A DNA stretch of 64,000 nt from Panorpa germanica (lineage: Eukaryota > Arthropoda > Insecta > Mecoptera > Panorpidae), in assembly GCA_963678705.1 (NCBI GenBank), contig OY783223.1, positions 8,216,721-8,280,720 on the forward strand, read 5' to 3'. The position numbers were made by a program, and so were the translations under genes. A model generated the notes under the pieces. The model saw nothing but the letters and a program-made list of their open reading frames with translations. It was not told the DNA's origin and made no database searches. Shown in pieces: positions 28,501 to 41,995 of the stretch. Numbering within the stretch: position 1 is the stretch's first letter; each line of letters opens with the position of its first letter.

Positions 28501-31500
28501 TCGAATATATCTTTTATTTGTCAAAACAAAAAATTGATTTTTTATCGAATTTTTAAAGGTTATACTCTTGTAAATTTCATAAAAATTAAACTTTTTATTT
28601 TGCTTATTTTAGAATGGTTATTGACGTACTTTTTCACGCTGATTTCAAATCTGAAGTTTGTTTTTTTGTAGGTCTCTCTCTTTTCGAGATATCGGCATGT
28701 TTGGGCATAAATAATAGAGATATTTAAAAATGGATTTCATTTTTGAAATCATCGTAAAAAACTACGTTAGAAAACATGTTTTGTTTGCCAAAAGGAAAAA
28801 CGGTTTTTTATCAAATTTTTAAAGGTTATACTCTTGTTATTTTATAAAAATAGAAGTATGAATTTCATAAAACGGGGTGCACCAAGTACGGCTGTTTAAA
28901 TTACTTTAAGTTGTTCTCTTTTTAGTTTCTAAATATAGTAAGTATTGCGGATATTTAAATATGATTCTCAGTTTTAAAATCAATATAAAAAACTACGTTA
29001 GAAAACATGTTTAATTTGTCAAAATAGAAAATTGATTTTTTATCAAATTTTTAAAGGTTATACTCTTGTTAATTTCATAAAAATTCAAAATTTTTTTTTG
29101 TTTATTTTAGAATGGTTATTGACGTACTTTTTCACGCTGATTTCAAATCTGAAGTTTGTTTTTTTTTTTGGTCTCTCGCTTTTCGAGATAACGGCATGTT
29201 TCGGCCTAAATAATAAAGATGTTTAAAAATGGATTTCATTTTTGAAAGCAGCATAAAAAACTACGTTCGAATATATCTTTTATTTGTCAAAACAAAAAAT
29301 TGATTTTTTATCGAATTTTTAAAGGTTATACTCTTGTAAATTTCATAAAAATTAAACTTTTTATTTTGTTTATTTTAAAATGGTTATTGACGTACTTTTT
29401 CACGCTGATTTCAAATCTGAAGTTTGTTTTTTTGTAGGTCTCTCTCTTTTCGAGATATCGGCATGTTTGGGCATAAATAATAGAGATATTTAAAAATGGA
29501 TTTCATTTTTGAAATCAGCATAAAAAACTACGTTCGAAAACATCTTTTATTTGTCAAAAGGAAAAACGGTTTTTTATTAAATTTTTAAAGGTTATACTCT
29601 TGTTAATTTCATAAAAATCGCAGTACGAATTTCATAAAACGGGGTGCAATAAGTACGGCTGTTTAAATTACTTTAAGTTGTTCTCTTTTTAGTTTCTAAA
29701 TATAGTAAGTATTGCGGATATTTAAATATGATTCTCAGTTTTAAAATCAATATAAAAAACTACGTTAGAAAACATGTTTAATTTGTCAAAATAGAAAATT
29801 GATTTTTTATCAAATTTTTAAAGGTTATACTCTTGTTAATTTCATAAAAATTAAACTTTTTATTTTGTTTATTTTAGAATGGTTATTGACGTACTTTTTC
29901 ACGCTGATTTCAAATCTGAAGTTTGTTTTTTTGTAGGTCTCTTCGAGATATTTAAAAATGGATTTCATTTTTGAAATCAGCATAAAAGACTACGTTCGAA
30001 AACATCTTTTATTTGTCAAAAGGAAAAACGGTTTTTTATCAAATTTTTAAAGGTTATACTCTTGTTAATTTCATAAAAATCGCAGTACGAATTTCATAAA
30101 ACGGGGTGCACCAAGTACGGCTGTTTAAATTACTTTAAGTTGTTCTCTTTTTAGTTTCTAAATATAGTAAGTATTGCGGATATTTAAATATGATTCTCAG
30201 TTTTAAAATCAATATAAAAAACTACGTTAGAAAACATGTTTAATTTGTCAAAATAGAAAATTGATTTTTTATCAAATTTTTAAAGGTTATATATACTCTT
30301 GTTAATTTCATAAAAATTCAACTTTTTATTTTGTTTATTTTAGAATGGTTATTGACGTACTTTTTCACGCTGATTTCAAATCTGAAGTTTGTTTTTTTGT
30401 AGGTCTCTCTCTTTTCGAGATATCGGCATGTTAGGGCATAAATAATAGAGATATTTAAAAATGGATTTCATTTTTGAAATCATCGTAAAAAACTACGTTA
30501 GAAAACATGTTTTGTTTGCCAAAAGGAAAAACGGTTTTTTATCAAATTTTTAAAGGTTATACTCTTGTTAATTTTATAAAAATAGAAGTATGAATTTTAT
30601 AAAACGGGGTGCACTAAGTACGGCTGTTTAAATTACTTTAAGTTGTTCTCTTTTTAGTTTCTAAATATAGTAAGTATTGCGGATATTTAAATATGATTCT
30701 CAGTTTTAAAATCAATATAAAAAACTACGTTAGAAAACATGTTTAATTTGTCAAAATAGAAAATTGATTTTTTATCAAATTTTTAAAGGTTAACTCTTGG
30801 TAATTTCATAAAAATTAAACTTTTTATTTTGTCTATTTTAGAATGGTTATTGACGTACTTTTTCACGCTGATTACAAATCTGAAATTTGTTTTTTGGTAA
30901 GTGTCTCGGTTTTCGAAATATCGGCATGTTTAGGCATAAATAATAGAGATATTTAAAAATGGATTTCATTTTTGAAATCAGCATAAAAAACTACGTTCGA
31001 ATACATCTTTTATTTGTCAAAACAAAAAATTGATTTTTTATCGAATTTTTAAAGGTTATACTCTTGTAAATTTCATAAAAATTAAACTTTTTATTTTGTT
31101 TATTTTAGAATGGTTATTGACGTACTTTTTCACGCTGATTTCAAATCTGAAGTTTGTTTTTTTGTAGGTCTCTCGCTTTTCGAGATAACGGCATGTTTCG
31201 GCCTAAATAATAAAGATGTTTAAAAATGGATTTCATTTTTGAAATCAGCATAAAAAACTACGTTCGAATACATCTTTTATTTGTCAAAACAAAAAATTGA
31301 TTTTTTATCGAATTTTTAAAGGTTATACTCTTGTAAATTTCATAAAAATTAAACTTTTTATTTTGTTTATTTTAGAATGGTTATTGACGTACTTTTTCAC
31401 GCTGATTTCAAATCTGAAGTTTGTTTTTTTGTAGGTCTCTCTCTTTTCGAGATATCGGCATGTTTGGGCATAAATAATAGAGATATTTAAAAATGGATTT

Positions 31501-32135
31501 CATTTTTGAAATCAGCATAAAAAACTACGTTCGAAAACATCTTTTATTTGTCAAAAGGAAAAACGGTTTTTTATCAAATTTTTAAAGGTTACACTCTTGT
31601 TAATTTCATAAAAATCGCAGTACGAATTTCATAAAACGGGGTGCAATAAGTACGGCTGTTTAAATTACTTTAAGTTGTTCTCTTTTTAGTTTCTAAATAT
31701 AGTAAGTATTGCGGATATTTAAATATGATTCTCAGTTTTAAAATCAATATAAAAAACTACGTTAGAAAACATGTTTAATTTGTCAAAATAGAAAATTGAT
31801 TTTTTATCAAATTTTTAAAGGTTATACTCTTGTTAATTTCATAAAAATTAAACTTTTTATTTTGTTTATTTTAGAATGGTTATTGACGTACTTTTTCACG
31901 CTGATTTCAAATCTGAAGTTTGTTTTTTTGTAGGTCTCTCTCTTTTCGAGATATCGGCATGTTTGGGCATAAATAATAGAGATATTTAAAAATGGATTTC
32001 ATTTTTGAAATCAGCATAAAAAACTACGTTCGAAAACATCTTTTATTTGTCAAAAGGAGAAACGGTTTTTTATCAAATTTTTAAAGGTTATACTCTTGTT
32101 AATTTCATAAAAATCGCAGTACCAATTTCATAACA
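25579..32135 (+). repeat. 6.56-kb higher-order repeat, copy 2
   Basis: Offset from copy 1 by 6,557-6,558 bp throughout, with the same rare variants. It differs by at least a one-base deletion near 27,030 (GGTTTACTC instead of GGTTATACTC) and a T at about 26,575 where copy 1 has G. The few differences seen suggest a recent amplification. Confidence 0.9.
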
Positions 32136-35115
32136 CGGGGTGCACCAAGTACGGCTGTTTAAATTACTTTAAGTTGTTCTCTTTTTAGTTTCTAAATATA
32201 GTAAGTATTGCGGATATTTAAATATGATTCTCAGTTTTAAAATCAATATAAAAAACTACGTTAGAAAACATGTTTAATTTGTCAAAATAGAAAATTGATT
32301 TTTTATCAAATTTTTAAAGGTTATACTCTTGTTAATTTCATAAAAATTAAACTTTTTATTTTGTTTATTTTAGAATGGTTATTGATGTACTTTTTCACGC
32401 TGATTTCAAATCTGAAATTTGTTTTTTGGTAGGTGTCTCGGTTTTCGAGATATCGGCATGTTAGGGCATAAATAATAGAGATATTTAAAAATGGATTTCA
32501 TTTTTGAAATCAGCATAAAAAACTACGTTCGAATATATCTTTTATTTGTCAAAACAAAAAATTGATTTTTTATCGAATTTTTAAAGGTTATACTCTTGTA
32601 AATTTCATAAAAATTAAACTTTTTATTTTGCTTATTTTAGAATGGTTATTGACGTACTTTTTCACGCTGATTTCAAATCTGAAGTTTGTTTTTTTGTAGG
32701 TCTCTCTCTTTTCGAGATATCGGCATGTTTGGGCATAAATAATAGAGATATTTAAAAATGGATTTCATTTTTGAAATCAGCATAAAAAACTACGTTCGAA
32801 AACATCTTTTATTTGTCAAAAGGAAAAACGTTTTTTTATCAAATTTTTAAAGGTTACACTCTTGTTAATTTCATAAAAATCGCAGTACGAATTTCATAAA
32901 ACGGGGTGCAATAAGTACGGCTGTTTAAATTACTTTAAGTTGTTCTCTTTTTAGTTTCTAAATATAGTAAGTATTGCGGATATTTAAATATGATTCTCAG
33001 TTTTAAAATCAATATAAAAAACTACGTTAGAAAACATGTTTAATTTGTCAAAATAGAAAATTGATTTTTTATCAAATTTTTAAAGGTTATACTCTTGTTA
33101 ATTTCATAAAAATTAAACTTTTTATTTTGTTTATTTTAGAATGGTTATTGACGTACTTTTTCACGCTGATTTCAAATCTGAAGTTTGTTTTTTTGTAGGT
33201 CTCTCTCTTTTCGAGATATCGGCATGTTTGGGCATAAATAATAGAGATATTTAAAAATGGATTTCATTTTTGAAATCATCGTAAAAAACTACGTTAGAAA
33301 ACATGTTTTGTTTGCCAAAAGGAAAAACGGTTTTTTATCAAATTTTTAAAGGTTATACTCTTGTTAATTTTATAAAAATAGAAGTATGAATTTCATAAAC
33401 CGGGGTGCACCAAGTACGGCTGTTTAAATTACTTTAAGTTGTTCTCTTTTTAGTTTCTAAATATAGTAAGTATTGCGGATATTTAAATATGATTCTCAGT
33501 TTTAAAATCAATATAAAAAACTACGTTAGAAAACATGTTTAATTTGTCAAAATAGAAAATTGATTTTTTATCAAATTTTTAAAGGTTTACTCTTGTTAAT
33601 TTCATAAAAATTAAACTTTTTATTTTGTTTATTTTAGAATGGTTATTGATGTACTTTTTCACGCTGATTTCAAATCTGAAATTTGTTTTTTGGTAGGTGT
33701 CTCGGTTTTCGAGATATCGGCATGTTAGGGCATAAATAATAGAGATATTTAAAAATGGATTTCATTTTTGAAATCATCGTAAAAAACTACGTTCGAATAT
33801 ATCTTTTATTTGTCAAAACAAGAAATTGATTTTTTATCGAATTTTTAAAGGTTATACTCTTGTAAATTTCATAAAAATTAAACTTTTTATTTTGTTTATT
33901 TTAGAATGGTTATTGACGTACTTTTTCACGCTGATTTCAAATCTGAAGTTTGTTTTTTTGTAGGTCTCTCTCTTTTCGAGATATCGGCATGTTTGGGCAT
34001 AAATAATAGAGATATTTAAAAATGGATTTCATTTTTGAAATCAGCATAAAAAACTACGTTCGAAAACATCTTTTATTTGTCAAAAGGAAAAACGGTTTTT
34101 TATCAAATTTTTAAAGGTTACACTCTTGTTAATTTCATAAAAATCGCAGTACGAATTTCATAAAACGGGGTGCAATAAGTACGGCTGTTTAAATTACTTT
34201 AAGTTGTTCTCTTTTTAGTTTCTAAATATAGTAAGTATTGCGGATATTTAAATATGATTCTCAGTTTTAAAATCAATATAAAAAACTACGTTAGAAAACA
34301 TGTTTAATTTGTCAAAATAGAAAATTGATTTTTTATCAAATTTTTAAAGGTTATACTCTTGTTAATTTCATAAAAATTAAACTTTTTATTTTGTTTATTT
34401 TAGAATGGTTATTGACGTACTTTTTCACGCTGATTTCAAATCTGAAGTTTGTTTTTTTGTAGGTCTCTCTCTTTTCGAGATATCGGCATGTTTGGGCATA
34501 AATAATAGAGATATTTAAAAATGGATTTCATTTTTGAAATCAGCATAAAAAACTACGTTCGAAAACTTTTTTTATTTGTCAAAAGGAGAAACGGTTTTTT
34601 ATCAAATTTTTAAAGGTTATACTCTTGTTAATTTCATAAAAATCGCAGTACCAATTTCATAAAACGGGGTGCACCAAGTACGGCTGTTTAAATTACTTTA
34701 AGTTGTTCTCTTTTTAGTTTCTAAATATAGTAAGTATTGCGGATATTTAAATATGATTCTCAGTTTTAAAATCAATATAAAAAACTACGTTAGAAAACAT
34801 GTTTAATTTGTCAAAATAGAAAATTGATTTTTTATCAAATTTTTAAAGGTTATACTCTTGTTAATTTCATAAAAATTAAACTTTTTATTTTGTTTATTTT
34901 AGAATGGTTATTGATGTACTTTTTCACGCTGATTTCAAATCTGAAATTTGTTTTTTGGTAGGTGTCTCGGTTTTCGAGATATCGGCATGTTAGGGCATAA
35001 ATAATAGAGATATTTAAAAATGGATTTCATTTTTGAAATCAGCATAAAAAACTACGTTCGAATATATCTTTTATTTGTCAAAACAAAAAATTGATTTTTT
35101 ATCGAATTTTTAAAG
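32136..35115 (+). repeat. 6.56-kb higher-order repeat, partial copy 3
   Basis: Anchors at 32,136, 32,902, 33,401, 34,166 and 34,665 match copy 2 offset by 6,557 bp, including its private GGTTTACTC deletion (33,584) and the TAACACGG variant at its left boundary. The match breaks near 35,116, where GGTTTATAGGCTC replaces GGTTATACTC and the next anchor comes after 738 instead of 765 bp. Confidence 0.82.
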
Positions 35116-38100
35116 GTTTATAGGCTCTTGTAAATTTCATAAAAATTAAACTTTTTATTTTGCTTATTTTAGAATGGTTATTGACGTACTTTTTCACGCT
35201 GATTTCAAATCTGAAGTTTGTTTTTTTGTAGGTCTCTCTCTTTTCGAGATATTTAAAAATGGATTTCATTTTTGAAATCAGCATAAAAGACTACGTTCGA
35301 AAACATCTTTTATTTGTCAAAAGGAAAAACGGTTTTTTATCAAATTTTTAAAGGTTATACTCTTGTTAATTTTATAAAAATCGCAGTACGAATTTCATAA
35401 AACGGGGTGCACCAAGTACGGCTGTTTAAATTACTTTAAGTTGTTCTCTTTTTAGTTTCTAAATATAGTAAGTATTGCGGATATTTAAATATGATTCTCA
35501 GTTTTAAAATCAATATAAAAAACTACGTTAGAAAACATGTTTAATTTGTCAAAATAGAAAATTGATTTTTTATCAAATTTTTAAAGGTTATACTCTTGTT
35601 AATTTCATAAAAATTCAACTTTTTATTTTGTTTATTTTAGAATGGTTATTGACGTACTTTTTCACGCTGATTTCAAATCTGAAGTTTGTTTTTTTGTAGG
35701 TCTCTCTCTTTTCGAGATATCGGCATGTTAGGGCATAAATAATAGAGATATTTAAAAATGGATTTCATTTTTGAAATCATCGTAAAAAACTACGTTAGAA
35801 AACATGTTTTGTTTGCCAAAAGGAAAAACGGTTTTTTATCAAATTTTTAAAGGTTATACTCTTGTTAATTTTATAAAAATAGAAGTATGAATTTCATAAA
35901 ACGGGGTGCACTAAGTACGGCTGTTTAAATTACTTTAAGTTGTTCTCTTTTTAGTTTCTAAATATAGTAAGTATTGCGGATATTTAAATATGATTCTCAG
36001 TTTTAAAATCAATATGAAAAACTACGTTAGAAAACATGTTTAATTTGTCAAAATAGAAAATTGATTTTTTATCAAATTTTTAAAGGTTATACTCTTGTTA
36101 ATTTCATAAAAATTAAACTTTTTATTTTGTTTATTTTAGAATGGTTATTGATGTACTTTTTCACGCTGATTTCAAATCTGAAGTTTGTTTTTTTGTAGGT
36201 CTCTCTCTTTTCGAGATGTCGGCATGTTTGGGCATAAATAATAGAGATATTTAAAAATGGATTTCATTTTTGAAATCATCGTAAAAAACTACGTTAGAAA
36301 ACATGTTTTGTTTGCCAAAAGGAAAAACGGTTTTTTATCAAATTTTTAAAGGTTATACTCTTGTTAATTTTATAAAAATAGAAGTATGAATTTCATAAAC
36401 CGGGGTGCACCAAGTACGGCTGTTTAAATTACTTTAAGTTGTTCTCTTTTTAGTTTCTAAATATAGTAAGTATTGCGGATATTTAAATATGATTCTCAGT
36501 TTTAAAATCAATATAAAAAACTACGTTAGAAAACATGTTTAATTTGTCAAAATAGAAAATTGATTTTTTATCAAATTTTTAAAGGTTATACTCTTGTTAA
36601 TTTCATAAAAATTAAACTTTTTATTTTGTTTATTTTAGAATGGTTATTGATGTACTTTTTCACGCTGATTTCAAATCTGAAATTTGTTTTTTGGTAGGTG
36701 TCTCGGTTTTCGAGATATCGGCATGTTAGGGCATAAATAATAGAGATATTTAAAAATGGATTTCATTTTTGAAATCATCGTAAAAAACTACGTTCGAATA
36801 TATCTTTTATTTGTCAAAACAAGAAATTGATTTTTTATCGAATTTTTAAAGGTTATACTCTTGTAAATTTCATAAAAATTAAACTTTTTATTTTGTTTAT
36901 TTTAGAATGGTTATTGACGTACTTTTTCACGCTGATTTCAAATCTGAAGTTTGTTTTTTTGTAGGTCTCTCTCTTTTCGAGATATCGGCATGTTTGGGCA
37001 TAAATAATAGAGATATTTAAAAATGGATTTCATTTTTGAAATCAGCATAAAAAACTACGTTCGAAAACATCTTTTATTTGTCAAAAGGAAAAACAGTTTT
37101 TTATCAAATTTTTAAAGGTTACACTCTTGTTAATTTCATAAAAATCGCAGTACGAATTTCATAAAACGGGGTGCAATAAGTACGGCTGTTTAAATTACTT
37201 TAAGTTGTTCTCTTTTTAGTTTCTAAATATAGTAAGTATTGCGGATATTTAAATATGATTCTCAGTTTTAAAATCAATATAAAAAACTACGTTAGAATAC
37301 ATGTTTAATTTGTCAAAATAGAAAATTGATTTTTTATCAAATTTTTAAAGGTTATACTCTTGTTAATTTCATAAAAATTAAACTTTTTATTTTGTTTATT
37401 TTAGAATGGTTATTGACGTACTTTTTCACGCTGATTTTAAATCTGAAGTTTGTTTTTTTGTAGGTCTCTCTCTTTTCGAGATATCGGCATGTTTGGGCAT
37501 AAATAATAGAGATATTTAAAAATGGATTTCATTTTTGAAATCATCGTAAAAAACTACGTTAGAAAACATGTTTTGTTTGCCAAAAGGAAAAACGGTTTTT
37601 TATCAAATTTTTAAAGGTTATACTCTTGTTAATTTTATAAAAATAGAAGTATGAATTTCATAAACCGGGGTGCACCAAGTACGGCTGTTTAAATTACTTT
37701 AAGTTGTTCTCTTTTTAGTTTCTAAATATAGTAAGTATTGCGGATATTTAAATATGATTCTCAGTTTTAAAATCAATATAAAAAACTACGTTAGAAAACA
37801 TGTTTAATTTGTCAAAATAGAAAATTGATTTTTTATCAAATTTTTAAAGGTTATACTCTTGTTAATTTCATAAAAATTAAACTTTTTATTTTGTTTATTT
37901 TAGAATGGTTATTGATGTACTTTTTCACGCTGATTTCAAATCTGAAATTTGTTTTTTGGTAGGTGTCTCGGTTTTCGAGATATCGGCATGTTAGGGCATA
38001 AATAATAGAGATATTTAAAAATGGATTTCATTTTTGAAATCAGCATAAAAAACTACGTTTGAAAACATCTTTTATTTGTCAAAAGGAGAAACGGTTTTTT

Positions 38101-40197
38101 ATCAAATTTTTAAAGGTTATACTCTTGTTAATTTCATAAAAATCGCAGTACCAATTTCATAAAACGGGGTGCACCAAGTACGGCTGTTTAAATTACTTTA
38201 AGTTGTTCTCTTTTTAGTTTCTAAATATAGTAAGTATTGCGGATATTTAAATATGATTCTCAGTTTTAAAATCAATATAAAAAACTACGTTAGAAAACAT
38301 GTTTAATTTGTCAAAATAGAAAATTGATTTTTTATCAAATTTTTAAAGGTTATACTCTTGTTAATTTCATAAAAATTAAACTTTTTATTTTGTTTATTTT
38401 AGAATGGTTATTGATGTACTTTTTCACGCTGATTTCAAATCTGAAATTTGTTTTTTGGTAGGTGTCTCGGTTTTCGAGATATCGGCATGTTAGGGCATAA
38501 ATAATAGAGATATTTAAAAATGGATTTCATTTTTGAAATCAGCATAAAAAACTACGTTCGAATATATCTTTTATTTGTCAAAACAAAAAATTGATTTTTT
38601 ATCGAATTTTTAAAGGTTATACTCTTGTAAATTTCATAAAAATTAAACTTTTTATTTTGCTTATTTTAGAATGGTTATTGACGTACTTTTTCACGCTGAT
38701 TTCAAATCTGAAGTTTGTTTTTTTGTAGGTCTCTCTCTTTTCGAGATATCGGCATGTTTGGGCATAAATAATAGAGATATTTAAAAATGGATTTCATTTT
38801 TGAAATCATCGTAAAAAACTACGTTAGAAAACATGTTTTGTTTGCCAAAAGGAAAAACGGTTTTTTATCAAATTTTTAAAGGTTATACTCTTGTTATTTT
38901 ATAAAAATAGAAGTATGAATTTCATAAAACGGGGTGCACCAAGTACGGCTGTTTAAATTACTTTAAGTTGTTCTCTTTTTAGTTTCTAAATATAGTAAGT
39001 ATTGCGGATATTTAAATATGATTCTCAGTTTTAAAATCAATATAAAAAACTACGTTAGAAAACATGTTTAATTTGTCAAAATAGAAAATTGATTTTTTAT
39101 CAAATTTTTAAAGGTTATACTCTTGTTAATTTCATAAAAATTCAAAATTTTTTTTTGTTTATTTTAGAATGGTTATTGACGTACTTTTTCACGCTGATTT
39201 CAAATCTGAAGTTTGTTTTTTTGTAGGTCTCTCGCTTTTCGAGATAACGGCATGTTTCGGCCTAAATAATAAAGATGTTTAAAAATGGATTTCATTTTTG
39301 AAAGCAGCATAAAAAACTACGTTCGAATATATCTTTTATTTGTCAAAACAAAAAATTGATTTTTTATCGAATTTTTAAAGGTTATAATACTCTTGTAAAT
39401 TTCATAAAAATTAAACTTTTTATTTTGTTTATTTTAAAATGGTTATTGACGTACTTTTTCACGCTGATTTCAAATCTGAAGTTTGTTTTTTTGTAGGTCT
39501 CTCTCTTTTCGAGATATCGGCATGTTTGGGCATAAATAATAGAGATATTTAAAAATGGATTTCATTTTTGAAATCAGCATAAAAAACTACGTTCGAAAAC
39601 ATCTTTTATTTGTCAAAAGGAAAAACGGTTTTTTATCAAATTTTTAAAGGTTATACTCTTGTTAATTTCATAAAAATCGCAGTACGAATTTCATAAAACG
39701 GGGTGCAATAAGTACGGCTGTTTAAATTACTTTAAGTTGTTCTCTTTTTAGTTTCTAAATATAGTAAGTATTGCGGATATTTAAATATGATTCTCAGTTT
39801 TAAAATCAATATAAAAAACTACGTTAGAAAACATGTTTAATTTGTCAAAATAGAAAATTGATTTTTTATCAAATTTTTAAAGGTTATACTCTTGTTAATT
39901 TCATAAAAATTAAACTTTTTATTTTGTTTATTTTAGAATGGTTATTGACGTACTTTTTCACGCTGATTTCAAATCTGAAGTTTGTTTTTTTGTAGGTCTC
40001 TCTCTTTTCGAGATATCGGCATGTTTGGGCATAAATAATAGAGATATTTAAAAATGGATTTCATTTTTGAAATCAGCATAAAAAACTACGTTCGAAAACA
40101 TCTTTTATTTGTCAAAAGGAAAAACGGTTTTTTATCAAATTTTTAAAGGTTATACTCTTGTTAATTTCATAAAAATCGCAGTACGAATTTCATAAAA

Positions 40198-41995
40198 CGG
40201 GGTGCATCAAGTACGGCTGTTTAAATTACTTTAAGTTGTTCTCTTTTTAGTTTCTAAATATAGTAAGTATTGCGGATATTTAAATATGATTCTCAGTTTT
40301 AAAATCAATATAAAAAACTACGTTAGAAAACATGTTTAATTTGTCAAAATAGAAAATTGATTTTTTATCAAATTTTTAAAGGTTATACTCTTGTTAATTT
40401 CATAAAAATTAAACTTTTTATTTTGTTTATTTTAGAATGGTTATTGATGTACTTTTTCACGCTGATTTCAAATCTGAAATTTGTTTTTTGGTAGGTGTCT
40501 CGGTTTTCGAGATATCGGCATGTTAGGGCATAAATAATAGAGATATTTAAAAATGGATTTCATTTTTGAAATCATCGTAAAAAACTACGTTCGAATATAT
40601 CTTTTATTTGTCAAAACAAGAAATTGATTTTTTATCGAATTTTTAAAGGTTATACTCTTGTAAATTTCATAAAAATTAAACTTTTTATTTTGTTTATTTT
40701 AGAATGGTTATTGACGTACTTTTTCACGCTGATTTCAAATCTGAAGTTTGTTTTTTTGTAGGTCTCTCTCTTTTCGAGATATCGGCATGTTTGGGCATAA
40801 ATAATAGAGATATTTAAAAATGGATTTCATTTTTGAAATCAGCATAAAAAACTACGTTCGAAAACATCTTTTATTTGTCAAAAGGAAAAACGGTTTTTTA
40901 TCAAATTTTTAAAGGTTACACTCTTGTTAATTTCATAAAAATCGCAGTACGAATTTCATAAAACGGGGTGCAATAAGTACGGCTGTTTAAATTACTTTAA
41001 GTTGTTCTCTTTTTAGTTTCTAAATATAGTAAGTATTGCGGATATTTAAATATGATTCTCAGTTTTAAAATCAATATAAAAAACTACGTTAGAAAACATG
41101 TTTAATTTGTCAAAATAGAAAATTGATTTTTTATCAAATTTTTAAAGGTTATACTCTTGTTAATTTCATAAAAATTAAACTTTTTATTTTGTTTATTTTA
41201 GAATGGTTATTGACGTACTTTTTCACGCTGATTTCAAATCTGAAGTTTGTTTTTTTCTAGGTCTCTCTCTTTTCGAGATATCGGCATGTTTGGGCATAAA
41301 TAATAGAGATATTTAAAAATGGATTTCATTTTTGAAATCATCGTAAAAAACTACGTTAGAAAACATGTTTTGTTTGCCAAAAGGAAAAACGGTTTTTTAT
41401 CAAATTTTTAAAGGTTATACTCTTGTTAATTTCATAAAAATTAAACTTTTTATTTTGTTTATTTTAGAATGGTTATTGATGTACTTTTTCACGCTGATTT
41501 CAAATCTGAAATTTGTTTTTTGGTAGGTGTCTCGGTTTTCGAGATATCTGCATGTTAGGGCATAAATAATAGAGATATTTAAAAATGGATTTCATTTTTG
41601 AAATCATCGTAAAAAACTACGTTCGAATATATCTTTTATTTGTCAAAACAAGAAATTGATTTTTTATCGAATTTTTAAAGGTTATACTCTTGTAAATTTC
41701 ATAAAAATTAAACTTTTTATTTTGTTTATTTTAGAATGGTTATTGACGTACTTTTTCACGCTGATTTCAAATCTGAAGTTTGTTTTTTTGTAGGTCTCTC
41801 TCTTTTCGAGATATCGGCATGTTTGGGCATAAATAATAGAGATATTTAAAAATGGATTTCATTTTTGAAATCAGCATAAAAAACTACGATCGAAAACATC
41901 TTTTATTTGTCAAAAGGAAAAACGTTTTTTTATCAAATTTTTAAAGGTTACACTCTTGTTAATTTCATAAAAATCGCAGTACGAATTTCATAAAA
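40198..41995 (+). repeat. Distant third copy of the 1,798-bp satellite block
   Basis: Anchor spacings 766 + 1,032, the GCATCAAG variant at the left anchor and ATATCTGCAT at 41,542 all match the 13,665-17,260 duplication at an offset of about 26,533 bp. The preceding units from about 38.9 kb also match those from 12.4 kb, so a larger segment was copied. Confidence 0.78.

Noticed and set aside
22475-29226. Identical 64-codon plus-strand ORFs at 22,475 and 29,032, and similar minus-strand ORFs at 1,458, 17,446, 35,099 and 45,510
   Set aside because: They lie in satellite units, recur only because the repeat recurs, are broken in most units and show low-complexity composition. There is no sign of coding selection.
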